Assembly: GCA_002238725.1 (NCBI GenBank)
Contig: MPMX01000040.1
Coordinates: 1-42,042 of the forward strand
DNA from: Rhodospirillaceae bacterium bin65
Lineage (GTDB): Bacteria > Pseudomonadota > Alphaproteobacteria > Bin65
Direction: 5' to 3'
DNA: 42,042 nucleotides
Numbering within the stretch: the stretch's first letter is position 1; the number at the start of each line of letters is the position of its first letter. Of the stretch, positions 34,494 to 42,042 are shown in pieces. A program made the position numbers and the translations under genes. Under the pieces are notes generated by a model that was not told where the DNA came from, ran no database searches, and worked only from the letters and a program-made list of their open reading frames with translations.

Positions 34494-35695
34494 TCATTGA
34501 ACAACTCTCGTAATTTCGAGTATTTTGCACAGACTGGAACCTCTAATGTATTGAACCAGTATGCCTTCCGTATTTGTATTCACATCTTCCGGTAATGCCT
34601 TACACACTTCATTTAGGTAATTCGCCACCTGTTGCGTAAGTATTATCGCAATTGCCAACAACATACTCCTGAAAAACCACTTTTGCAAACTCTCTCGTTT
34701 TCTTTGCACCACCTCTTCTTCGTCAATCCTAATCACGCCCGCTGGGAAGACATATGCCTTCAAACTAAACAATATCATAATCGTTACAATTAGCAACACT
34801 GCATGTGCCACCGTAGCTTGAATTACCGCCGGCGCCCTATTCGGAAGTATTGTGCCTATTTCGCTATCCAAAAAGGCACTTGGACCGCCCCAGAAAATTG
34901 CAGCCGACAGCACAAATACAATTGCTGCGATGCTTCCAATTCCCAATTGACATACCCATGCAAAGCGCGGTCGAATCTTCCATTCTTCTTCTACTAGTAA
35001 TGTGTTCAAATGTTCATAGTCCTCTGCGCCAATCCCTTTTGTTTGTAGGAATCTCGCTGCATAAACTTGCGCGGGCGTACGCCTGTATTCCAGTCTCACT
35101 TGTTTTTCGTCGGCAGACCACTCATAGCAGATTGATCTGATTCTTACACTAGAGTTATTCTCCCAATCGATCGCCTTTTTTTGATGTTGCGAAAGCGATA
35201 TTCTCTGTGTCACTTCGTCTTCTCCAGTCCTCTTTCTGTACCTAGCATAAAGCTCAATTCCCGCATACAGAGCATCTAACTTCTCATGGAACTCTCGAAG
35301 GTATCGCCTTCGTATATCAAACACCGTGCCCTTCCACTCAGTTCGTCCTTTGTGTGCGATTTTGTACAACAACAAAATTTCTTTTCGTCTTTGCCTGCCG
35401 GAACAGGCAAGCATTCCCAACACGAGGAACCCTCCGAGTGCAATCCGAAGCTCATTTCCCTTCGTCCAGCCCTCTATACTAAATGCCCCCCTCCAATCAT
35501 GGCCAGCGCAATCAAGCCTAATACTGAGTGCGATACATTGTGCCTAAAATCCCACCACGCCCACGCCTGAAACGCTCGTACGACCCTTCCCAAGACGTTG
35601 CTTTTTCGCTCAATCCAAACGCTGAGCCTTTCAACTCTTTGTCTCAGCCGTCTCCGCCTAGCCGCCTTTTTTCTTGCTTGTTCGTCTTCAATCAT
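34494..35695 (-). pseudogene. Frameshifted AT-rich membrane protein
   Basis: Two frames together make one sensible protein of about 400 residues. The first (35695 to 35474) starts MIEDEQARKKAARRRR and ends in a membrane helix and MIGGGHLV. The second continues without an ATG as AFSIEGWTKGNELRIALGGF and on through the 309-residue frame, with further membrane helices near its middle and end. The switch point is a run of six C on the plus strand (35486-35491) and needs a -1 shift. This may be a disabled gene, a programmed slip or a sequencing error. The gene is visibly AT-richer than its surroundings. No family recognised. Confidence 0.55.
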
Positions 35696-36243
35696 TCAAC
35701 TTCTGACCCGTTACTCTTTAGCCTTGGGCTGCTACAAGATACGGTTGAAATTCTTTCACCAGCGGAATATCTTGGTGGTCAACTTCGTTCGATTGGTTTG
35801 GATCGGATCTCAATGCACGGTTGGTTTGCCGGCCAAGTCCCTGCTAGAGGCGATTGGCCATAATTTTTTTCGCAGGACAACACGTCGACTGGCGAGACAG
35901 TGCAGGGGCATTCCGCATCTTTTTGTTTTTTCTTGATCGTGTCACAGCCAAATCACGCATTGTTCGATATTTTTCTGCGTTTCGTTATCCGCCCTCCATC
36001 GGCCGCCCTGGAACGGGCGCAACCCCACGGCTGGACTGGATTTGCACGGCCGCCGCCGTTTTCGGCCCATGTCGCCCGTCTTCATACCGCAACCGCGCGG
36101 TTTCAAACACAGGGATAGGCTTGGCGCCTTCTGTCCTCGCCCGCGCCTTGCCCGCTGTCTCCAGAGACCCGCGATCCATATCAGATCGCCCCGGGAGATC
36201 AACGGACACCGCCCGCACCATCGGCGCTTGAGCGTACATTCGC
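35696..36243. other. Gap containing repeat copy 3
   Basis: No supported gene. It carries a diverged copy of the dispersed element at 35944-36110. The part next to 35695 is AT-rich and could hold the promoter of the frameshifted membrane-protein gene. Confidence 0.45.
35944..36110 (-). repeat. Dispersed element, diverged copy 3
   Basis: Block 1 at about 35946-35980 (GCCAAATCACGC, ATTTTTCTGCG) is a weaker match to the block in copies 1 and 2. The core block at 36075-36110 (CCCGTCTTCATACCGCAACC, then CGGTTTCAAA) is a clear match. The block spacing is about 20 bases shorter than in the other copies. The minus strand reads FETARLRYEDG, like the peptides of the other copies. Confidence 0.5.
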
Positions 36244-37809
36244 TCACCCTGCACGCAGTTCCTCGACCGCCAGATCCCGGTTCGTCCTCTGCCAGACATG
36301 CTCCATGATCGGGATCGTCTCCAGCGCCCGGCCCTCCAACACGGATTTCGCCGTCCCCGCGAAGGTGCGCCAGTCGACGTTTCCGGCACCCTTCAGCACG
36401 TGCGCGCTGCGCAGCATCCGCAGCGCCCAGTCCTCGCGCCGCGATTCGAGCCGGGCGAAGAACCCGGCCATTGCCCGGTCTGCGCCGTCCGCCGCCTCCC
36501 TGGCTTCCTGCAGGACCGCCGTCCCCGCCGACCAGCCTTTCACCACACGGTAGTCTTCCGGCCAGGCCGCGCTGCCCCCGGTCAGTTCCTCGCGCACCGG
36601 CGCAGGAAGTACGGCGATCTCGTCATTCGGATCCAGTTCCGACAGCCAGTCTCCCGCCGTCATTGCGCGCGGCCGCAACTCCCGCATCCCGCAGGCGAGC
36701 GCGACGTCGACCAGACCCGCGGCCGGCGTTTGTTTCAGAGCAAGGCCCTCGGCCAGCGCCACGGCAACCTGCTCCTCGAACGTTTCCCACGGTATCTCGA
36801 TCATCGTGTCGAATACGTCCGAATCCAAGAACTCCCCGATCGCTTCCATCCCCGGTATCACCACGGCCTCCGCGATCCCCCGCCCCAGTTCCGTAACCAC
36901 CGTCGCCAGGGCCGGTTCGTCCCCTCCCTGCAGAACCGCGCGCAGCATCTGGGTGCCCCACTTGTCGGGGATCGAGCCGTAGATTTCCGCCCGCCGGCGT
37001 TCCGGTCGCGGCAGCGGCGCAACCAGCTCGCGACGCCGCGCTTCGGCCAGGGCCTCGTCCAGCAGCGTTCGCCCGGCGTCCGCCGGCATCCAGTTGCGGA
37101 TCAGCGGCACCAGCGCGGCCGAGACCGGCTCGACAATTCCCCTGACAGCCCGCTCCCGGAACCCCTCTGCCGCTCCCAGCCGCACTTCCTCCGAATCATC
37201 CAGCAGCCAGTACATCGCGATCCGGCCGCAGACCGCCTCGTCCCGGCACGCGACCTCGTAGGCGAACGCTGCCCGCAACTCTTCCGGCAGGACGCCGATC
37301 CGCTCGTCGAGCTTCCGGTGCAGGTAGTGCTCGTCGAGATCCAGCACCTCGCGCATCCGCTCGATTTCCGAATCCGGATCGAAGGGCAGCCGGCCGGATT
37401 TCCTCAGCTCGCCCATCTGCCCGATCAGGTGCTGCACAAGTTCCGGCGGCGCCTCCGCGCCGGCCCGGGCATAGGCTCGCGCCAGATCGTGGATCGTCGG
37501 AGGATCGAGCCGATCCGTAAACGCCGGCACACGCATCGCTCTCGCCGCCTCGTCCAGGAACCGCGCGCCGATCCGGCCGCCGCCTTCCTCGTCCTGCAGC
37601 GCCGCGCGGATCAGGGCCTCGAACAGGTCCAGGGCGTCGTCCCGGTCGCTGTCATGCACGCCCACCGCATAGCCGATCAGCACCGCGGCGACGCCCACCG
37701 TTCCGAGCAGGGCAACCCTGTGCGTCTCGGCCACATCGCCGGCGACGGCAAACCCGTCCGACTCGCGCATCTCGTCCAGACAGTCCTGGACCAATTCCGC
37801 TGGCCCCAT
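36244..37809 (-). CDS. Unrecognised helical protein
   Basis: 521 residues from the ATG at 37809 (MGPAELVQDCLDEMRE), preceded by GAGAGGAAAGG; the frame extends upstream but without pattern. Predicted almost all helical, acidic and rich in Ala, Leu and Glu, with stretches that resemble HEAT-like repeats (EVRLGAAEGFRERAVRGI). No signal peptide or clear membrane segment. I recognise no family. Base composition and codon use match the GC-rich background, so it may be a resident gene rather than island cargo. Confidence 0.65.
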   Translation of the reverse strand: MGPAELVQDCLDEMRESDGFAVAGDVAETHRVALLGTVGVAAVLIGYAVGVHDSDRDDALDLFEALIRAALQDEEGGGRIGARFLDEAARAMRVPAFTDRLDPPTIHDLARAYARAGAEAPPELVQHLIGQMGELRKSGRLPFDPDSEIERMREVLDLDEHYLHRKLDERIGVLPEELRAAFAYEVACRDEAVCGRIAMYWLLDDSEEVRLGAAEGFRERAVRGIVEPVSAALVPLIRNWMPADAGRTLLDEALAEARRRELVAPLPRPERRRAEIYGSIPDKWGTQMLRAVLQGGDEPALATVVTELGRGIAEAVVIPGMEAIGEFLDSDVFDTMIEIPWETFEEQVAVALAEGLALKQTPAAGLVDVALACGMRELRPRAMTAGDWLSELDPNDEIAVLPAPVREELTGGSAAWPEDYRVVKGWSAGTAVLQEAREAADGADRAMAGFFARLESRREDWALRMLRSAHVLKGAGNVDWRTFAGTAKSVLEGRALETIPIMEHVWQRTNRDLAVEELRAG

Positions 37810-38001
37810 GGCGGCGCCTTTCCTCTCAAGAAAATCGATGCCGCAAGCCCGCGGCGCGCCGCAATTTCGCACGCCGGGCAGGCAGCTTGAACCCGCCATC
37901 CCGCATCTGTCGCTTTGGCCGCAGAACCGCCGCCGCCCGCTCCGCGCGGCCCGCCCGGGGTCCACGCGCCCGGCAGGCCGGGCCGCCGATGCCCGCCGTC
38001 C

Positions 38002-38886
38002 TCAGAAGGCGTATCGCAGCGACAGCCGGATGCCGTGGCCCGTCAGCCTCGCTTTCGTCGGCGCCAGATCGAGCGGCCGCGGCTCCTGGCTGCCGTCGCG
38101 CCAGACCACCCGGCCCGGACCCCGTGGTGTGCGGACCTCGCCGAGGTCCGTGTAGCGCCAGGCCAGGTCGAGACTCACGCGCCCGTCCAGCGCGACCGCG
38201 ACCCCCACCGTCGCCATCCAGGCCAGGCCCGTCCGGCTCCCGCCAGGCACCGTCGTGGTCGTGGCCGGAAAGGTTATGGTCGTCTTTCCGATCCGGGTAT
38301 GGACGACGCCGACACCGGCGCCGACGAACGGCGCGAGCGGGCCCGGTTTCGGCAGCCCGAGCGCGGCGAGGTCGACGAAGCCGGCCAGCATGCCCGATAA
38401 GGACGACAGCTCTGCCGACACGTCCTGCCGCCGATCCGGCGCCAGGAAATTCGCGCGGCCCTTGAAGGCGAAGTCCGGCCGGTACTCGACCAGCACCTCG
38501 AGCCGGACCGCCCCGGTTGCGTAGCCGAGCCCGAGTTCGACCGCCGGCACCGTCCCGAATTCCCCGACCGACCGCAAGCGTGCGCTGTCGCCGCCGGTTC
38601 CGCAGCCGTAAAGCGCCGCCGGCGCCGTGGTAGAGCAGTCGACGTCCGTGAAACTTGCTTTGCCCGGCCGGTCCAGGCCGATGCCGCCGCGCAGGTAATA
38701 GTCCCGGGCAAGGGCGGCTCCGGAAGCCAGGAACATCCCGGCCGCGACAGCAATTGCCGCGAGTTGCGCCTGACGCGTAGGTCCGCCGGCGCGGAGCCTG
38801 CGGCGCGACCGCACCGCCCCGCCGTCCGGATCTCCGAAAGGCGCTGCGGCCGCCGGGGAAGCGGCGTTGCAGGGGTCCCTGGACAT
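38002..38886 (-). CDS. Outer-membrane beta-barrel protein
   Basis: 294 residues from the ATG at 38886. After a long arginine-rich leader, residues ~38-60 form a signal sequence (AQLAAIAVAAGMFLASG) ending ALARD. The mature part alternates hydrophobic and polar residues and repeats barrel-like strands: YYLRGGIGLDR, AVELGLGYATG, RLEVLVEYRPDF, GLAWMATVGVAVAL, SLDLAWRYTDLG. It ends RLSLRYAF with the terminal Phe typical of BAM-assembled barrels. This is an OmpA-like or porin-like small barrel; no precise role can be assigned. An alternative start close to the signal core is possible, because the leader is unusually long. Confidence 0.7.
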   Translation of the reverse strand: MSRDPCNAASPAAAAPFGDPDGGAVRSRRRLRAGGPTRQAQLAAIAVAAGMFLASGAALARDYYLRGGIGLDRPGKASFTDVDCSTTAPAALYGCGTGGDSARLRSVGEFGTVPAVELGLGYATGAVRLEVLVEYRPDFAFKGRANFLAPDRRQDVSAELSSLSGMLAGFVDLAALGLPKPGPLAPFVGAGVGVVHTRIGKTTITFPATTTTVPGGSRTGLAWMATVGVAVALDGRVSLDLAWRYTDLGEVRTPRGPGRVVWRDGSQEPRPLDLAPTKARLTGHGIRLSLRYAF

Positions 38887-39079
38887 GGCCCACAGGTACC
38901 ACGGCGCACCCCCGAATCCGATCCCTCGACGGCCATGACACGACGCCCCGCCGGGAACGGCGCCCGGGCGCGGCTCCCGCCAGCCGGGCGCGCGACGCAG
39001 CGAGTCGGAGGGCGGTGTCTCCCGGGCGAAGCCGGAGGCCGGTGAGCGGCCACGGCACCGCCAACCGGGAGACGCCTCC

Positions 39080-39889
39080 ATGGCCGCCGACCACGCCGAC
39101 ATCCTTATCCCTCCCGAGTGCCTGACGATGATCCGGACCGGCGCCCTCGTCGCCATCTCGACGAGCGGGGGCAAGGACAGCCAGGCAATGACCGTTCTGC
39201 TGTCCCGCATCGTCCCACGCGACCGGTTGCTCGCCATCCATGCGCCGCTCGCAGAGGTAGAATGGCCCGGCACCGTCGAACATATCCGCTCGACTCTCCC
39301 GCCCGGCATCCCCCTCATTCTCGCGCCCGTTGCATCGGGCAAGACACTGCTCGCCCGTGTCGCGGAACGAGGCAAGTGGCCCGATCCCGCCCGCCGATGG
39401 TGTACCTCGGATTTCAAGTCCGGACCCATAGAGCGCGAGCTGCGCCGCTATCTCAAGGCCAACCCGCGCTTCGGCGGGCGCATCGTCAGCGCCATGGGCA
39501 TGCGCGCCCAGGAAAGCCCGGCCCGGGTCCGCAAGACGCCCTGGAAACCGAACGAACGCAATTCCCGCGCGGGCCGCACCTGGTTCGACTGGCTGCCGAT
39601 CTTCAACTTAAGCGAGCGCGAGGTCTTCCGTGTCATCCGAAACGCCGGACAGCCGCCGCACCCGGCCTACGCCATGGGCATGTCCAGGCTGTCCTGCGTC
39701 TTCTGCATCATGGCCTCGCGCGGCGCGGCCCGTGCCGCCGCACGACTGCAACCGGCGCTTTACCGCCGTTACGCCGACCTCGAACGGCGCATCGGCCACA
39801 CCCTGTCGCCGTCCGGCATCCCGCTGCCGGAACTGACCGGCATTTCCGTGCCGCCCCGCGATTCGCTCGATGCAGCGCCGCTCCTCTGA
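39080..39889 (+). CDS. PAPS-reductase-like PP-loop enzyme
   Basis: 269 residues. The PP-loop SGGKDS is at 29-34, followed by the pattern of phosphoadenosine phosphosulfate reductase-like proteins: RRWCTSDFKSGPIERELRRY and LSCVFCIMASRG with paired cysteines. Such proteins, distinct from the biosynthetic enzyme, are common on phages, plasmids and integrative elements next to parB-like genes. They are related to DndC of DNA phosphorothioation. A parB fragment follows here, which fits. The ATG has GGGAG about 8 bases upstream. It seems intact, while the genes after it are broken. Confidence 0.75.
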   Translation: MAADHADILIPPECLTMIRTGALVAISTSGGKDSQAMTVLLSRIVPRDRLLAIHAPLAEVEWPGTVEHIRSTLPPGIPLILAPVASGKTLLARVAERGKWPDPARRWCTSDFKSGPIERELRRYLKANPRFGGRIVSAMGMRAQESPARVRKTPWKPNERNSRAGRTWFDWLPIFNLSEREVFRVIRNAGQPPHPAYAMGMSRLSCVFCIMASRGAARAAARLQPALYRRYADLERRIGHTLSPSGIPLPELTGISVPPRDSLDAAPLL

Positions 39890-40032
39890 AGCGTGGGTTT
39901 CAGCCTGTCCGCCAATCCGGCCTCCGCCCAGCAAGAGCCTCATCCAGAGGCCGGGCGGAGCGATTCGGAAGTGCGCGAAGCAGGGCCGGACGGTCCTGCT
40001 CCGCACGCAAGCAACCCTCCATGGAGACAGGC

Positions 40033-40350
40033 ATGAACTTCATCGCCCCCGGCACCGAACCGCTCATCCGGGAGATCCCGCTGAGCCGGCTCGCCCTCGC
40101 CCCCGAGAACGTCCGCAAGACGCCGCCCGATCCCCGGGCCGACGCCGAGCTCAAGGCCTCGATCGCCGCCCTCGGCCTGCTGGAGAACCTGGTGGTCCGC
40201 GTCGATGAGCCGGGAGAGGATCCCGGATCCCCTACCGTGCCCTGGCGAACCGTGCCCTGGCGAACCGTGCCCTGGCGAACCGTGCCTACCTGCGATTCGA
40301 TTGCGCCCGGCCCTGCCAGGGCCGTTCCGCCGCTTCCGGACAGGGAATGA
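40033..40350 (+). pseudogene. ParB N-terminal fragment
   Basis: The first ~60 codons match the start of a ParB/Srx-type nuclease domain (IREIPLSRLALAPENVRKTP, AELKASIAALGLLENLVVR). After VDEPGED the similarity ends and the frame runs into a 15-bp tandem repeat (PWRTV units) and then random sequence to a stop. Normal mobile-element ParB proteins of this kind are several times longer. An in-frame ATG at 40021 is an alternative start. It is likely the partner of the PAPS-reductase-like gene, now broken. Confidence 0.65.
40234..40286 (+). repeat. 15-bp tandem repeat in parB fragment
   Basis: The unit ACCGTGCCCTGGCGA occurs three times in perfect tandem from 40234 to 40278, with a further half unit to 40286. 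It encodes TVPWR repeats in the parB frame. It lies exactly where similarity to ParB stops, so it probably arose by slippage or repair at the break. Confidence 0.85.
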
Positions 40351-40447
40351 CGATCATTGCAATGAGGCCTGCCGGCAACGGCCTCGGCCGACCGGCCCGA
40401 TCGCGCCGCATAGCTTTCGAGCCGATAGACCCCGGAACGGAAAGAAC

Positions 40448-40639
40448 CGGGGCGCCGTTCGGCCTCACCTCGACGACAAGCGCATGGGCACGACCGTGGC
40501 GGGCGCAGCGAACCAGCCCGTCGACACCCTCGTCGCGCCCGATCTTTCGTTCATTGACGACAGAACCGACCTCCGCGCCGGGCGCGCTGCCAGACGGACC
40601 GCGAACCCGCTCCAACGCGCTGATTTCCGGTTCTTTCAT
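40448..40639 (-). pseudogene. 5' fragment of nuclease-like gene
   Basis: From an ATG at 40639 the minus strand reads MKEPEISALERVRG, then EVGSVVNERKIGRDEGVDGL and HALVVEVRPNGAP. This is the N-terminal PD-(D/E)xK-like part (D, then EVRPNG in place of ExK) of a family of uncharacterised proteins that normally continue for about 300 residues. After NGAP similarity stops, and the frame runs on to 40286 without meaning. The promoter side, upstream of the ATG, is AT-rich. Confidence 0.45.
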
Positions 40640-40728
40640 TGATTTTGGTATTTTCTGCTTTTGTTGAATATCGCCGAATTGGTGAATATGACTGGCTCGC
40701 TCACCCGCCGCGTCCCGAATTTGCGGGC

Positions 40729-40902
40729 AACAGCCATGTCGAAGGCGCCCATGGGCAGGCTCCAAGAACGGCCGGTCCGAAACAGATGCAGCGCTACGTC
40801 ACCGGGTTCGCCGGACGACACGACGCCGGGGACGCCGACACGATCGATCGGATGAACGACGCGGTAGCCGGGGCAGTCGGGAAGCTGTCGGGATGGCGGT
40901 AA
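40729..40902 (+). mobile_element. IS1595-type transposase C-terminal remnant
   Basis: The frame reads NSHVEGAHGQ, then KQMQRYVTGFAGRHDAGDAD and TIDRMNDAVAGAVGK. The pattern H/QM-x-RYV-x-EFAGRHN-x-R-x-x-DTIDQM is characteristic of the end of IS1595-family (ISXO2-like) transposases. The catalytic part is missing, and the usual final residues are replaced by LSGWR. No terminal inverted repeats were identified. It is a dead fragment. Confidence 0.55.
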
Positions 40903-41039
40903 CCCACCGCCGACTCCAGGCTGAGCTCATCTTCGATGGCACGATCGAGGAAAATGACGATGGCGCGCCGGATGACCGGCAGACCGATTTCAGATCGGTG
41001 CCGGGGCGGCCTCGCCAATTCGGACAACCGCCTTGCCGT

Positions 41040-41393
41040 TCATTCCGGCGCCTCGGGGGCCGGCAGCGCCGCGAGCACGCGGTCCAGCGGCGCGATGGCG
41101 CCTTCGTCCCGTTCGCCGAAATACCAGCGCGCCCGGCCATCCCTCATCCAGCGCTCGATCTGGCGGTTGAATTCGGTGACCAGCTCGTTCGGGTACAATC
41201 GGGCCTTCACCGTCGGCCTGCGGTCGAGGAGTTCGTGATCGTAGGTCTCGAAACTGTCCGGATCGTACCCGCGGCCGCGCAGCCATTTCGAGAACATCCG
41301 TCCCAGCGCAATGTCCGGCATCAGCCTGGCCGGGAGCGTGTAGCCGTGATCCTCGAGCGGCGCCAGGAGCCGGAGGGTCATCTGGTCCAGCAT
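41040..41393 (-). CDS. Hypothetical protein next to recombinase
   Basis: 117 residues, apparently intact, starting MLDQMTLRLLAPLEDHGYTL. It has a conserved look in the middle (IALGRMFSKWLRGRGYDPDS, then FETYDHELLDRRPTVKARLY) and a C-terminal YFGERD segment, but I cannot name the family. Its start overlaps the end of the truncated recombinase by 16 bases, so it was co-translated with it. That suggests a role in the mobile element, for example as an excision or replication accessory. The function is unknown. Confidence 0.5.
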   Translation of the reverse strand: MLDQMTLRLLAPLEDHGYTLPARLMPDIALGRMFSKWLRGRGYDPDSFETYDHELLDRRPTVKARLYPNELVTEFNRQIERWMRDGRARWYFGERDEGAIAPLDRVLAALPAPEAPE

Positions 41394-41790
41394 GGAAAAG
41401 TGCGTCGCGGGTACCCCCCAAGGATATCGGCCGCAATGCTGTCCGCGACCCGGCCCGCAGCGTCCCGCACCGAATCCTTCGCCAGATGGGCATACCGCGC
41501 CGTGGTCTCGACGCGGCTGTGGCCCAGCAGCCGGCCGATCATCGGCAGGGATTCCCCGAGCGCCAGCGCCCTCGAGGCGAAGGAATGCCGGCAGTCGTGC
41601 AGGCGCAGCCCGTCGAGGCCGGCGCGCCCGCGGATCGTCCGCCAGGCTGCATCCAGGTTGCGCAGGTGCGTGCCGTCGCGCCGGCCGGGGATGACCCAGG
41701 GGTTCCCGGCAACCCGCGGGACCGACGCCAGCACCCCGGCCGCAGCCGGCGACAGCGAGACGGTCCGCGGCCCGGTCTTGGCATCGCTTG
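41378..41790 (-). pseudogene. Tyrosine recombinase, C-terminal half only
   Basis: The frame covers the end of the catalytic domain: SDAKTGPRTVSLSP, then LRLHDCRHSFASRAL with the HxxR pair, LLGHSRVETTARYAHL with the second His and the nucleophilic Tyr, and a helical tail. Sequence similarity stops abruptly near 41790, and the DNA-binding domain and first catalytic Arg are missing. It has no plausible start. It probably drove the integration of the element whose remnants lie at 39-41 kb, and was later cut. Confidence 0.7.
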
Positions 41791-42042
41791 GATGGAGTAT
41801 CGACCTAACCCACCGTATTATATGAAGAAAAATTAGGAGTGCGTATTTGTGTGATCAAGTAGTATGCGGGTTGTATCACCCGAGGGGAGCGCCAGTGGCT
41901 CCCGGTGGCACCGCGGCATCGAGAGTTACGAAATAACATAACATAACAGTCCGCCGCCACCCGGCCAATCGTCGCGCCCGTGAAATCCCTCGCGGACGCT
42001 CGCATGGAGCGGCGCGTCCTCCCTACCCGCCGCCGAAGGTCA
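41791..42042. other. Right-edge gap with short tandem repeat
   Basis: AT-rich just beyond the truncated recombinase, then GC-rich. The unit ATAAC occurs three times in tandem at 41933-41947. This could be a replication- or partition-type iteron remnant, or chance. No gene is supported. Confidence 0.4.

Noticed and set aside
36298..37890. 530-codon plus-strand frame
   Set aside because: Arg/His/Pro-rich translation typical of the antisense of a GC-rich gene; the minus strand has a good start, ribosome-binding site and normal composition.
40794..41027. 77-codon minus-strand frame
   Set aside because: Overlaps the transposase remnant, with no recognisable domain and no ribosome-binding site.
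1..42042. CRISPR array, tRNA or rRNA genes
   Set aside because: I saw no regularly spaced direct repeats of suitable length, no tRNA cloverleaf with a CCA-type end, and no rRNA-like stretch when reading through the window; a dedicated search was not possible.

Overview
This 42 kb window is a dense defence island in a GC-rich bacterial genome. Codon usage and gene content suggest an alphaproteobacterium, possibly a Rhodospirillales-like lineage: a UPF0149 gene beside a SEC-C gene, a PAPS-reductase-like gene beside parB, and tyrosine-recombinase remnants. I could not test the taxonomy. Most genes are GC-rich. Two stretches (about 21.0-22.8 kb and 34.3-35.7 kb) are visibly AT-richer and look like later acquisitions.

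Left part (0.7-11.2 kb): a QatC-like QueC paralogue without its usual Qat partners, coupled to a small exported protein. Next is the 5' stump of an exported Calx-beta protein, cut near 3.28 kb, probably where the island was inserted. It is followed by a 1712-residue STAND-type NTPase with an N-terminal predicted PD-(D/E)xK domain and by two HNH-type nuclease candidates.

Centre (11.9-17.2 kb): the most striking locus. A tight five-gene operon encodes an XRE regulator, a Cas4/RecB-like nuclease with an Fe-S cysteine set, a long prokaryotic Argonaute with a plausible complete DEDD tetrad, a small helical protein, and an HExxH zinc peptidase-like protein. A perfect 10-bp inverted repeat abuts the regulator start codon.

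17.4-20.9 kb: a ubiquitin-like conjugation operon on the minus strand. It has a multiubiquitin-family modifier, a Prok-E2-like protein, a JAB-E1 (ThiF) fusion and a zinc-ribbon/HEPN protein, with a divergent XRE gene and a good sigma70-type promoter. 21.0-22.7 kb: a C39/papain-like cysteine peptidase candidate with a small charged partner.

23.8-26.2 kb: UPF0149, SEC-C and DUF6161-type genes. 26.8-30.6 kb: a SIR2-family Dsr1-like defence protein. 31.2-32.9 kb: a complete Pycsar pair (cyclase plus cyclic-nucleotide-sensing TIR effector).

Right part (33-42 kb): an unrecognised gene, a group II intron-like RNA fragment, a frameshifted AT-rich membrane protein, an unrecognised helical protein, an outer-membrane barrel protein and a PAPS-reductase-like enzyme. 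After these come broken pieces: a parB 5' fragment with a 15-bp tandem repeat, a nuclease fragment, an IS1595-type transposase tail and a truncated tyrosine recombinase. A roughly 180-bp dispersed element occurs three times in the intergenic gaps, with extra copies of its short core. I saw no tRNA, rRNA or CRISPR array.
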